Shown here: positions 11,313-22,177 of the stretch, in pieces | Layout: each line of letters opens with the position of its first letter | Numbering within the stretch: the first letter of the stretch is position 1 | Assembly (NCBI GenBank): GCA_948474755.1 | Contig: CAOLHI010000080.1 | Coordinates: forward strand, 617,501 to 681,500 | Direction: 5' to 3' | DNA from: Ctenosaura bakeri | Taxonomy: Eukaryota > Chordata > Lepidosauria > Squamata > Iguanidae | DNA: 64,000 bases | The notes under the pieces: generated by a model | The model's input: the letters and a program-made list of their open reading frames with translations, nothing else | Database searches by the model: none | What the model was told of the DNA's origin: nothing | Made by a program: the position numbers and the translations under genes

Positions 11313-12732
11313 ATGAAACATAGAGAGGAAGAGTGAGGAAAGCTGACACATAAAGGTCTCAATGTTTTGTAGGTAATGTCATCAAACAAGGCAACTGATC
11401 TGTGACTAATGCACACCACTAGTATGCATGACTTCAAGGCTTATGTTCATTAATTTGCACTACTTCAAGGAAATCTCAGTGCACTATTGCTGTCACTTAA
11501 AACAAATAACTAGAGGTATTTCACAATACTGCCAGGATTCAAACTCACCCGTTGTTTCTCTTAAGTTGATGAGTGACATTAAAATGACAAAACAAGAAGT
11601 CATATTTTGAAGCACAGACATCTGTAATTCAGAGTGAATCCAGTCAATAACCCTGTTCTCTTGTCTATTTAAAGATCTTTTTTTTTATTTTGGAGGGGGG
11701 AAATGAAAATAGGGGGAAATAAATGAAAAATAATAACAAGAAAAGGCTTGACTGCCTTAAATAAATCACTTCAAGGAACAAATACTGTATCTAAAGAGAA
11801 GATGAGAAACAGATACTCACATGTTCTTATAAAACAAAACATATTCATGATACTGAATCATAGACAAACAAATAGTATATGCTTAGATTTATTATCTCAC
11901 TTGTACTGTGGAGTTTATGTGAGCTGGGTCACCAACCATATTATGTCCCTTCAGGTGTCCAAGGTATTAATGGATTAGATGAGGGCTAATAAACTGAAGC
12001 CAGGAGAGGCCCAAGATGTTTTGCCAGCTGATTGGTTTGCTGATTGGACAATTGAATTTTACTTCAACAATGGCCACAGGACATGTCCCCCAGCACACCT
12101 GAGGAACAAAAACTAGTTGAGAGCATGTAGGATGGACCATGTGCATATACAGGTCAATCCTCCATTAGAAAGGAATGGCCTGAGAGGGCTCACAAGCAAT
12201 GGGCAGGGGACTGTGATTGCTGCTCCCAGAATCTGCCAACTGAAATGATTACTTCATCATCACTAATGGATTGGCTGACCCTAAATGTTGCTCAATGATT
12301 TTGCCTGACCTGGTAGGTAATGTTCAAATTATTCTCTTAAAGTCTACATGTTCCACTACGGGAATACAGATTAAACTGACCCTTGCTTTATATGCTCACA
12401 CATGCAGATTATTGACCAAAATTTCCCAGTTGTAATACATTTTCCCCAGTTTCTTTTTCATATTGTGTGTTTATAAATGTATTTAAAATGCCAATTTTAA
12501 GCTTTAACACATAGCACAACATTGGGGTAAGATAACTAAAAGATAACATCCTGCCAAATAAACTTGCTCATTCATTAAATTAATCAGAGGACCTTCTACA
12601 GTATACTTCACTATCAGAGGATGGATAGGTTCTTACCAGGAAATGCCCTTACAGTGGTGGCACTGAAACCTGGGTTTAGACAACTGTTACTTTATCTGAT
12701 TGAATTATAGGCAGCAGGCTAAGGTGCCCTTT
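11313..12732. other. Non-coding stretch, nothing recognised
   Basis: AT-rich sequence without an identifiable gene. A T-run at 11680 and a purine tract at 11693-11725 are the only compositional features. Confidence 0.55.
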
Positions 12733-12803
12733 TTTTCTTTCTTCTTCTTCTTCTTCTTCTTCTTCTTCTTCTTCTTCTTCTTCTTCTTCTTCTTCTTCTT
12801 TTT
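12733..12803. repeat. (TTC)n microsatellite
   Basis: More than twenty TTC units within a T-rich pyrimidine tract. The opposite strand is a pure GAA purine tract. Confidence 0.97.
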
Positions 12804-12934
12804 TTGGTCTTTGATTATTTAAAGACCAGTTTTCTTAATCTTTAACTAATTAGTATATTTTCATGCTATTGTTGTATCGGTTTGTTTTTTTAAAAAATGA
12901 GACATTCTGCTTATATTGATTTTTATTGTTTTAA

Positions 12935-13066
12935 TTATGTTATTCTCTAAACTGCATTAAACTCTAGATTTAAGATGAGATATAAGGATGGATGGATGGA
13001 TGGATGGATGGATGGATGGATGGATGGATGGACATATGGACAGACAGACAGAGAGAGACAGATAAG
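12935..13066. repeat. L2-like LINE tail followed by (GGAT)n and GACA units
   Basis: The text ACTCTAGATTTAAGATGAGA then TATAAGGATGGATGGA resembles the '...gtctagatttaggtggggtataaata' end of L2-like LINEs. It passes straight into about eleven GGAT units (12987-13032) and then GACA/GAGA units. This suggests a LINE terminus seeded the microsatellite. Confidence 0.6.
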
Positions 13067-13584
13067 AGATTTGTGTTGTTTGATCTGAAATCAGAGGCAG
13101 GAGGAGACCAAAGACCTTTTCACTGAATTCATTGAATTTCTTAAATTACTGTGTGTTTCTCTAGCATGAAACTAAAGTATTATTTCCAGAGAAGCCTTGA
13201 TCTGTATAAATAGTAGTTGGACTTTCTTCAAGAGAAGCTCTGAAACTGTGTTGTGGGAGGAAGCTATACATTAATCTCAATATCTGCTAAAGTACCTGAA
13301 CTGCTATGGCAATTTGATGATCAATTACATCTATGGAAAATACTTAGCAAGACAATCATTGAGCTCCCATATTTTATGGCCCCCAGTCATGCAGGATAGT
13401 TCAGTAACAGAATAAGTATTTTCTTGAAACATTCCAGTTCACAGTAGTCTTAGTTACAGTTCTGTACTGAAATCTACTTGAGTATAGGGTGAAGCCTACC
13501 ACTTCTGTTCAGTTGCTAGCTTCTTGAAATTATGTTGTCTTCCAATATATTATCTCTACATCTTTAAGTTATATTTGTTTTAAC
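13067..13584. other. Non-coding stretch, nothing recognised
   Basis: Ordinary AT-rich sequence. No gene or repeat family identified. Confidence 0.5.
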
Positions 13585-13655
13585 TTCTGTAGGCCTCCTT
13601 GAGTCTGTGACTCCAGAAAAGATGGGAAAAAAATAAATGAATAAATAAAGCAAGC
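13585..13655 (+). repeat. L2-like LINE 3' tail
   Basis: GTAGGCCTCCTTGAGTCTGT ... AAGATGGGAAAAAAATAAAT followed by GAATAAATAAA. This is the familiar terminal block of reptilian L2-like elements ('ccgccttgagtc...ggtataaataaataaa'). Confidence 0.6.
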
Positions 13656-14924
13656 CTGAGGACCATAACAAATTTTAAAATAGCTGAATTGCATGCATTT
13701 TAATTTAGAAAGGTATGTTTTATAGATACATACCAGCAGATAAGGAACAAGGGGTATAAGTCACTTCATCTAAAGAAAGAAGACAAAATCTTATGGAAGT
13801 ATACATGTGATTGCTACTGTGCCCAAAATTCCTTCCATACCTTTTTCAACCATATTCATCTAAATTTGATAGAGAGGAAAAAGTCTTTTTGAATGTAATT
13901 TCAGAGGAAGAAGGGTTGCTAGAAAAATTCTCGTGGAGAAAGTTTAGAATTCTTGTGCCTCTCTTTCTTACAAGGCAGATGAGGAATGTGTAAATCAGTA
14001 TCCTGCTTTCAGGATTTCAACCATGTCAATGGCAGCCAGCGATCTTCACAGCTTCCCATGCATCAGTGGACACTCACAGTAATAGATTATAACATGTGGC
14101 CTAGGGGATGTCCAACACTCCACTCCCACCATGTGCAACAAAATTCAGCTAAAAAATCTGCTTCATATAATTAGAATGATCAAATCTGCTGATTCAGGGG
14201 GTCCTCATCCCAAAACAGCAAGACCACTCCCTCAAATGCCACCAAGGGGGTCAGGAATAACACAACATCATTTCCAGTTGCCAAAATGGCAGCTGCAATG
14301 GAATGGCTGTGATCCTTCAGGATCTGGGACATGCTTACCCCGGATTATAATATAACTCCTCCCACTGTTGTTTTTTTAAATCAGGTGACTAGGAAAGCTG
14401 TAAGTTGATGAAGAAGTGTGCAACATCCCACATTCTCAATGTTGTAGCATCCTAGCAATGTTGCAGTAAGCTCAAAAACGTAATAAAAAGAATTCTAAAG
14501 AACCCTGGGAATGGTGCAAAAAATATGGAAGCCTCTTGCATGCAAAAATAAACCTTTGGGAAATTGAGGGACAATCTTTGACAGTACTAATTCCATTTAA
14601 TTTTTTTTTAATTTTTTTTTAAAAAAAACATTTGAATGCTGCAAGACACTGCCTTGCAGGACAAAATTTCCTTTCCTCTTGTCTGCACTACATTGTCACC
14701 TGAACATCCACATCTCAGTGTGAGGGTACAGCAAGACACACACTACGAGCCACATGATAGATCTCTCCCAACATTTATTGAAAGCATACCCTTGTCACTA
14801 GAAAAGCAGCTAAAAAGTTATAGATATACTGCAAAAGGAGTAGAGTTATCCCTTGCCAAATTGCAATACAACTTCATTGCAGGAAAAGGAGTTTATTACT
14901 TCACTGCCTCTGCTGCTAATCTAT
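13656..14924. other. Non-coding stretch, nothing recognised
   Basis: Moderate AT content with a T/A homopolymer cluster at 14600-14632. The 225-codon open frame that crosses 14636-15313 is chance, because its second half is a SINE read on the wrong strand. Confidence 0.5.
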
Positions 14925-15160
14925 GCTTATTGTTGTGTGCCTTCAAGTTGTTTCCAATTCATGGCCACCCTAAGGTGTACGTATCACAGAGTCTCCTTGG
15001 CAAGATTTCATCAGGAGGGGTTTACCTTTGCCTTCCTCTGAGGCTGAGAGAGTGTGATTTTGCAAGGTCACCCAGTGGGTTTCCATGGCTGAGCTTGGAA
15101 TCAAACCCTGGTCACCAAGGTCATTGTCCAATGCTCAGACCACTATACCATGCATGCTTA
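14925..15160 (-). mobile_element. Sauria-type SINE
   Basis: Minus-strand copy. The left edge is the tail (TTGTTGTGTGCCTTCAAGTT and CCACCCTAAGGTGTACGTAT). The core follows (CAAGGTCACCCAGTGGGTTT), and the tRNA-like head ends around GACCACTATACCATGCATGC. Nearly full length. Confidence 0.95.
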
Positions 15161-15669
15161 GTTATCCCTAAAGAAGCTGGATATTCTGCTGTGCCACTTC
15201 ACCAAAAACAGGGTTTGTGCATTCTTTTGCTTTTTAATTGGAACAAAGTTGCTGGACATTTCTGGGAGTGTTTTGACTTTGTAGGCCAGAAAGAAATGCA
15301 GACTGACTTCTAGTTCATCTGAAAAAAAGATATCACCTGCAGCCCTTATTTTTGTCCTTTACATGTGAGAAGTCTGGACCTCAAATGAGCATCTCTCCCT
15401 CCCCAACATTCTTCCATCTTAGCCAACCCTTCAGCCATTCAGAAGTGCTTTTTGAACCACACTATGGTCTTTCCTTCCAGAAAGGAGGAATCATAAAGCT
15501 ACTACCATCATCACTAAGGCAGTAATGACTACTCTGAAGCTTTTTATGGGCGATAAGCCACCATAAAGGTCTGCTAGTAATTTGTGGATAGGGCATATTA
15601 TAGATATCCCTCAGGATTTTTGGTTTTGGTTTTTATACATCTGCCTTCCTCTTAAGGGATTTTGATTTA

Positions 15670-15795
15670 AAAAAAAGAAAGAAAGAAAGAAAGAAAGAAA
15701 GGAAGGAAGGAAGGAAGGAAGGAAGGAAGGAAGGAAGGAAGGAAGGAAGGAAGGAAGGAAGGAAGGAAGGAAAGGAAGGAAGGAAGGAAGGAAAG
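15670..15795. repeat. (GAAA)n/(GGAA)n purine microsatellite
   Basis: About 125 bp of pure purine: GAAA units pass into GGAA units with one GAAAGG break near 15770. Homopurine mirror-repeat tracts of this type can adopt triplex DNA. Confidence 0.97.
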
Positions 15796-16069
15796 AGACC
15801 TGAAGCTTTTTTGATGGATCACATTTAGCATTTCCTTTTCTTCCTGCACTTGGCTATATGAGGATTAATTTTTTTTCCCTTCCTTCCAATCTTTCTCATC
15901 TCTGTTGTTGTTGAACAAAGGGTGAGGAGTCAATCCTATAATTTACAACTGGCATTGCTACTGGTCAGGAAAAAATTCTTATAAAGCTAGAAATACTGGT
16001 CAATATTCTCTATCACCTACCTAGTGAAGTATACTTAACTGACTAACCTCTACTGGCCTAACCCCTCAC

Positions 16070-16270
16070 CAAAAACCTGATGGAAATGTCATTCATACAT
16101 GCTCCAATCAATGGCAGAATAGACCTCCTTCCCATGCAGCTGATGCCCAGTAAAGTAGGTTAGGAGGCAGTTGTGATCATGGCAATATATCACAGTAGTG
16201 ACGGGGTAGCGATTGTGAATATGAAGCAGTTACAGATGAGAAGATTTAGTTAACTGTTCCATATTTGTGA
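16070..16270 (+). repeat. Interspersed repeat (family F), copy 1
   Basis: Starts AAACCTGATGGAAATGTCAT and contains AGACCTCCTTCCCATGCAGC, TGATGCCCAGTAAAGTAGGT and GTGAATATGAAGCAGTTACA. The same blocks in the same order occur at 35461-35625, and in reverse complement at 62602-62795. Family name unknown; probably a nonautonomous DNA transposon. Confidence 0.65.
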
Positions 16271-16451
16271 TCACTACTTGGTTACTAGGTGAAATAGATG
16301 AAATAGGTGAAATACTGAGAACTTAATGAAGCAGATTTTTGCTGGTTGAATTGCTTGTATTTAAATAATTTAATAAAACACTTCAAACATGCCTTGACAT
16401 ACATTGGTGACCTGGATATAAAGCATGAACAATGCAAACCTGTACATGTCT

Positions 16452-16500
16452 ATTGAGAGGTCAGTCTTACTTAGTTCAACAGGGTTTACTCCCAGGTAAG
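16452..16500. repeat. Relic of a squamate repeat ending 'cttactcccaggtaag'
   Basis: TTCAACAGGGTTTACTCCCA followed by GGTAAG is a common squamate repeat terminus. It lies directly against the TA-flanked element that begins at 16503. Looser relatives are seen near 26405-26465 and 52690-52770. Confidence 0.5.
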
Positions 16501-16502
16501 TA

Positions 16503-16726
16503 CAGTGGGCCGTTGGTACTGCTAGGGTTTGGTTCCATGGCCATCCCATGGATACCCAAATTCATGGATGCTCAAGTCCCATTACGTACAATTGTGTAGT
16601 GAAATGGTGTCTCTTATAAAGAAAGGCAAAATCAAAGTTTTTTTATTTGGATTTTTTAGAAATGTTTTCAAGCCATGCTTGGTTGAATACATGGATACAG
16701 AATCTATAGATATGGAGGGCCAACTG
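16503..16726. mobile_element. Nonautonomous pogo/Tigger-like mariner element
   Basis: A 224-bp element flanked by TA on both sides, the target duplication of Tc1/mariner transposons. Terminal inverted repeats are CAGTGGGCCGTTGG at the left and, read from the right on the minus strand, CAGTTGGCCCTCCATATC. Inner arms (GGATACCCAAATTCATGGAT versus ATACATGGATACAGAATC) also pair. The terminal motif matches the MER2/Tigger type. No transposase remains. Confidence 0.82.
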
Positions 16727-16728
16727 TA

Positions 16729-17779
16729 GAGCTAGAATTTCTATCCCAAAGTACAAAATCACGAGCTTCATGGGTATTTATACCTGGATTTGCATGACAT
16801 GAAAAGGGTGGTGTGAGCTGACCTTCTCAAGTCTGCAGTTATGAAAAGCAATGGCTCGCATGTTTTGCCGTGCTATAGGCACTTTGAAACCAGCTGCAGT
16901 AGTTCATGAGTACATTCTTCCTTTATGTTCTCCGAACGGTTAATACTGCAGGCCTTCTTGCCACCAACAAATCAATCATTCCTAGATCATAAAATGTTAA
17001 GAAGTTCATTTGTTTAAAGCACCATGAAATAGTTGCCTTCAGGATCTCATCCTTTAATTTCCTGCATTGAGGCGAGGGTGCAGGACACCAATACTAAAAG
17101 ATAAGATTAACACATCTGATGCTGAAGATTTCCCATTGCACTGTGCTACCGTCAAACACCTCATCAGCATTTGTGCGGTGAGCTGCAGTTCCTGGATGAG
17201 GCAGTGCCAAGGGACTGGTGCATAGCAACTTCGATTTGGCTCAGAGTAACACAAGGAGATCAGTTTCTTGTGTTAAAGGTATAAATGCCAAGCACCCTTG
17301 GCAGTAGATGCTTTTGTGTCTTGTCAGGAAACAGATGAGATAACCAGCTTTCACCAACTGTTCAATAATTTACGTTTGTTCTAAATAGGAGCACCCAAAT
17401 TCTGGAAGGCAATGTTAATTCTGGATGGCTATGACCTTTTTATTTAGGCAGGCCTTTGACTGATTTTAATCAGATGACAGAAGAGGATTCAGAGTGCTGT
17501 GCTGTGTCTCTATTTCCCATGTTTTAAATTTATGTCTTAAAATGTTACGTTTTTAAGTAAGTGTTTTTAATAGAACTATGTTTAATGGGTTTTTCATGAA
17601 AATTGTGACTGTGCATTTTTCCCCAGTTTGGGACTTGAAGAAGTTTGCAAGAGTTAAAACAGGCCTCACTAAAACTTCATCTCATATAAAAGTTTAAAAT
17701 GTAATTAAACTATCAGTAAAATTAAAAACCAGTTCAAAACATAACCGTTAAAAAGAAAAGAACATACAGACAATCCAGC
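16729..17779. other. Non-coding, mostly single-copy stretch
   Basis: From 16790 to 17280 the sequence is repeat-free and of balanced composition. From 17640 to 17770 it becomes A-rich (AAAACTTCATCTCATATAAA and ATTAAAAACCAGTTCAAAAC), like a degraded LINE 3' region. No exon features. Confidence 0.45.
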
Positions 17780-18092
17780 ATGTTATGATTTGAACTTGGG
17801 CAAGTTACACTCTTGTCATCCTCAGAGGAAGGCTTGGGCAAACCACCTTTGCACAAATTCTGCAAGAAAACCCCATGAAAGGGTCACCTTGTTGTTGTGT
17901 GGCTTGAAGTCATTTCTGACTTATTGTGACCCTAAAGTGAACCTATCATGAGGGTTTTTGGGGCTGAGAGTGTATCACATGCCCAAGGTCACCCAGTGGG
18001 TTTCCATGGCCAAGTGTGGAATCAAACCCTGGTCTCCAAGGTTGTAGTTCCCACTAAAAGTCAGAAATGACTTCAAGGCACACAAGAACCAG
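17780..18092 (+). mobile_element. Sauria-type SINE interrupted by a second SINE
   Basis: The plus-strand copy reads GGGCAAGTTACACTCTTGTC ... AAGAAAACCCCATGAAAGGG up to about 17889. It resumes at about 18051 with CACTAAAAGTCAGAAATGAC and TTCAAGGCACACAAGAACC. The two pieces join into one continuous SINE tail if the inner copy is removed. Its head is degraded. Confidence 0.85.
17890..18047 (-). mobile_element. Sauria-type SINE nested inside another SINE
   Basis: Minus-strand copy from TTGTTGTTGTGTGGCTTGAA through CACCCAGTGGGTTTCCATGG to TGGTCTCCAAGGTTGTAGTT. It is truncated before the tRNA-like head and inserted near the tail of the plus-strand SINE, so it is the younger of the two. Confidence 0.88.
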
Positions 18093-20333
18093 TCTTCAAA
18101 TGCCAATGAAAACACAAGTCTTCACTTGCCTGCAGAAAGATAATATGGATGGTGCCAGCCTAACCTCTCTCAAAAAGGAGTTTCAGAGCCTTCAAACAGT
18201 CACCAATAAGACAGCCTACTGTGTTCCTACAAGATGCTCCTGTAAGGGTGATAGGACAGAGGGAAGAGCCCTCCCAAATCTCTAAATGTGGACAGACTCA
18301 TATGGGAAAGCATGCTCCTTCAGATAAGCTGGACTTGAGCTGTATACACTTTAATCACTATAATTTTTTAAATTTGTATTTTAAAAATGAAGAGTAAATA
18401 AATAAAGTTGAAGAAAAAATAAAAGTTCTTCAGTATAAGCTTAATCCTTATATACATAAGAGTATTGAAGAATGTCTCTTTCCTTCTCAGTAGTCACCGA
18501 AAGGGATTTCTCAGTGGCCATGGCTAGATTATGGAACTCCCCTAAATATGTCTAGGCTGTATTTCTGGTTGCTGTCCAACAACTTGTTTGTTCATGTATA
18601 TCTTCTGCAATGAGTTAGCTGTTAGGTTCAGAGGTTTTAAAACAGATTTGCTCTGTTTTTAATATTTAAATGCTTATTTGTTGTTAGTGTGGTGTTTTAA
18701 AACTGTTTAAATCTCGTGTTTTAAATCACATGAGGAATTTTTAAAATATTTTTCATAAGTTAATTGTGTTATTGTTGGAAACATACCAATTATATTGGAA
18801 ACTGCCATGTCTCCCAGTGGTGAAAGGGAAGATATAACCCAGATAAATAACTAACTTACACTTACAACCCCTGAGATCATCAAAGGACACTTTCTTCTAC
18901 ATACCAACATGTGCGTAATAAGTCTAGGTAGCAAGATGTATGGGGATGCCTTCTTGCACAGATGCACCTGAAAGAATTCTTGAGAACTTCCAATTTGAAT
19001 GGTTTTGAAAGGAGACTGGACAAATGCATAGAGGATGGGATTGCCAGTGTCAGCTTAGCACTAGGACCGTCTCAAAATGTGAAACAATCAGTCACTGGAA
19101 GTTCAAGTAGAAGCCTGCTGCTGTGAGCTTCCTATAGGCAACCAGTTTGCCACTGTGCAAGTAAAATATTGATAGTAGATTAGCATGTTCTACTTATGGT
19201 TTTAGCTTCTTAAATATGGAACATTTTCCCTCAGGAAACTTGCCAAAGTTCAAGCACAAGCATTTTTTAATGTTCAAAGCTCATCCTGTGTTAAACCGCT
19301 CTTGAAATTCAGAGTTAAACTGGCAGAAAATTGGACAGTTTTAATAATATATTAATATGCTTAGATGTTATACTGTATTGGAATATTATTAATGTTTTTA
19401 TACTGCTTCCTACCCTGAGCCTTCAGGGTGCAAAAGGCTATAAAACTGAAAATATTACAAATAATTTCAGAGTCAGTTGGATATTGTGGCAAAAATTATG
19501 AATATGGAGACTGAAGTGCCAAGTTCTTTACTTAGCCACAAAGTTCCTCTGGCAAGTCACAATCTCATGGCCTATCTTACCTCACACATACCATGTGAAC
19601 TAAAACACTGGCCAGAGTGGCTATGAAAAGAAGGAAATCCATATCTAGCTGTCTATAGTAATGGCCTGACCCCAGAGAACTACACAAATCGTCCTTTGTA
19701 CTTGAAGAAATGGGTTAAAAAGCAGGCCACCATGGCAGGTGGGGTTGGAAAGAATATGACTGAACTGGGTGTATCCAAGTGTTTTGTTTTATTCCAGCCC
19801 AGTTTCATTTGATGGAAGGACGCAAAAGCTAATGAAAGCATGTCTTTCACTGGAGAAAGATTCTATACATCAGAGGAGCATTTTTTTTATTATTGAGGGA
19901 AATTTCTTTTTGTCCCTTGGAGCCATTCCAATAACCTATGACATTGTCAATCAGTGATTAACCAGAATATGGTCTACCTAGAAATGAACAGAACAAGCAT
20001 ATTCCAGGTATGAGAAGGAAGGATGTGACTTCGTTTAATTTAAACTAATGAGACCCAAAGACTTAAGTCAGGGATGAGAGAGCAATTTGTGCAGTTCATA
20101 TTTGATATAAACTTGTTCAGTTTCACACATTTATACTTATATGGAACATGAAACTCACTTGCCCTTTAAAATAAACTTCTCCAAATTTTGGAATTTTACA
20201 GCCAGAATAGTACATATAAAAACATGTATAGTTGGAAAACAGGCACACAAAATCTGTTTATTAGTGAAATAACATTAAAATTGATTAATTAGGAAAATGA
20301 TTTGGACTTTTATTAGGTAAATTGCAAACATAA
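18093..20333. other. Non-coding stretch with two L2-like tails
   Basis: At about 18785-18855 (TGCCATGTCTCCCAGTGGTG ... GATATAACCCAGATAAATAA) and 19385-19450 (CTGCTTCCTACCCTGAGCCT ... AAAAGGCTATAAAACTG) there are degraded 3' tails of L2-like LINEs. The rest is AT-rich and unrecognised. Confidence 0.45.
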
Positions 20334-20697
20334 AATCAAAGAATAAAATGGTTCAAAGAGGCCATAGAGGCCATCCAGTCCAACCCTCTTCCATGCAAGA
20401 ACACACATCAAAGCACTCCAACAGATTGCCATCTGTTTAAAAACCTCCAAAAAATGAGACTTCACCATACTCCAAGGCAGCATATTCCGCTGCCAACAGC
20501 TCTGATTGTCAGGAAGTTCTTCCTGAGGTTCAGGTAGAATCTCTTTTCCTGTAGCTTGATTCCATTGCTCCTTGTCCTAGTTTCTGGAAAACAAGCCCAT
20601 TACCTCTTCGACACAATATTCTTTCAAATATTTAAACATGGCTTTCATGTCCTCTCTTAATCTTCTGTTCTGCAGACTAAACATAGCCAGCTCATAT
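20334..20697 (-). mobile_element. CR1 LINE, 3' fragment
   Basis: Minus-strand CR1 terminus: the 3' end at the left (AGGCCATCCAGTCCAACCCT), then the end of ORF2 read leftward from ATTAATCTTCTGTTCTGCAG. The copy is old; the octamer tail is no longer clean and the frame is broken. Confidence 0.92.
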
Positions 20698-21007
20698 TAG
20701 GAGAAAACACATATTAGGAGAAATGTACAAAAAAAAAAAGTTTAAAATGCAAGCTTGGAAAACTTTCCAACAATTGGAAAATTCTTTAAAAAAAAATAGG
20801 GTGATTTGAACATGATGATAGAAAAAGAAGAAAGTGGGAGAAACTGACATTGACAGACCTATCCATCCAAATTTCAGTAGGAATGGCACAAGCTTGGTTT
20901 TCTTTTGCTTGTCAGCTATGAAAAGGAAGGATCTATTGTTAACACCATAAAACCAAGAGGCGCCTTTCCCCAGGAAATCATGGGAACCCCACATGATGTA
21001 TTTTTCA

Positions 21008-21010
<3 letters not shown>
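20698..21010. other. Non-coding stretch
   Basis: A-rich, with runs of A at 20727 and 20786. No gene or repeat recognised. Confidence 0.45.

Positions 21011-21042
<32 letters not shown>
21011..21042. repeat. (TG)n microsatellite
   Basis: About sixteen uninterrupted GT units. Confidence 0.97.
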
Positions 21043-21045
<3 letters not shown>

Positions 21046-22177
21046 GGTTCAGTCTTTCTTTGTACTGGATGATACAAAACAATGCACTTCATCCAGCCAT
21101 CAGTGCATGTTCATTGCTAAGCTTAATGAAATAATGTTTTGTTTTTTTAAAAAAAAATGCTACACAAGAAGTCACTGTAAAAGGTAATTTTATACATAAT
21201 AATTTTAGATCCCAAATGAGAAATGTGTGTGACTACTAAGGGCCAAAACATGGCACAGTTAATTTAAGCCCTGGCAGCAAGGGGCAGGTTCCACTGCAGC
21301 TATAATAAATTACATACAAGTGCTACAGAACAATAACAAAAACTGTGAGCCATCCATTTCAGTACCATTTACAAGAAATCAATATCAATACTTAATGCAA
21401 TACTGGTGAAAAATGAGCAAAGATACAGAAAGCATAATAAACCAGTAATGAAAGACCTTGCAGTGTTTCACTTTGGAAGAAAAAACTAACTGTCTATATT
21501 TTCATGTAGAGGGATATTTCACAAAGGCAATGTGCTGGAGGTATGAGTGTTTTGCAGATCTAAGTGTAAAATAACCTCTTTATTAAATTAAAAAAAGTTC
21601 CTTAAACTATGGATTACTAGCTTAGTAAAAAATTCATACATATGAAAGAAGGTTGTTCATCCCTCATGTGTTGGCCATCTTTACCAGAGGGTGTGTACAT
21701 GTCAATGAATCATACAAAAAATGGTTTGGAAGGCAGGGTTTTAAACCTCGAGTCAGAACTAGGGAACACCTCCACCATTTTCAGCTAAACCTCCAGTATT
21801 TGGAGGCAGTTTGGCTCTGAATACCAGGTGCTTGTAGTTCGAACCAGTACCCAATCAAATTCTGATGGAAGGTCCACACTTAGACCATAAATGCAATGGC
21901 ACTTTCTTGCTTATGATACCCACCAGCTGGTATTGGGAAACATACTGCCTCTGCTACTGAAGGCAATATCTGGCTATCCTGACAAGAAGTCACTGAAAGC
22001 CTTACTCTGCGTGAATACTCTTCCCTGTTTCAGAACTTCACCTATCATCTTTCTGTCAAATACTTTGCATATATCTGGTCTGTTGTTATTTGTGAACATA
22101 TATTTGTTTATGCTGTTGAAATGTTGCTTCTTATTATTGTGCTATGTGCCTGTTTCCACATATTCTCTTCTAAAAGT
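21043..22177. other. Non-coding stretch, nothing recognised
   Basis: Ordinary AT-rich sequence next to the 3' end of the large CR1 copy. The 99-codon open frame at 21891-22190 shows no recognisable domain. Confidence 0.5.

Noticed and set aside
14636..15313. 225-codon open frame, the second longest plus-strand frame of the window
   Set aside because: Its second half is an inverted Sauria SINE and its first half has no protein-like features, so it is chance.
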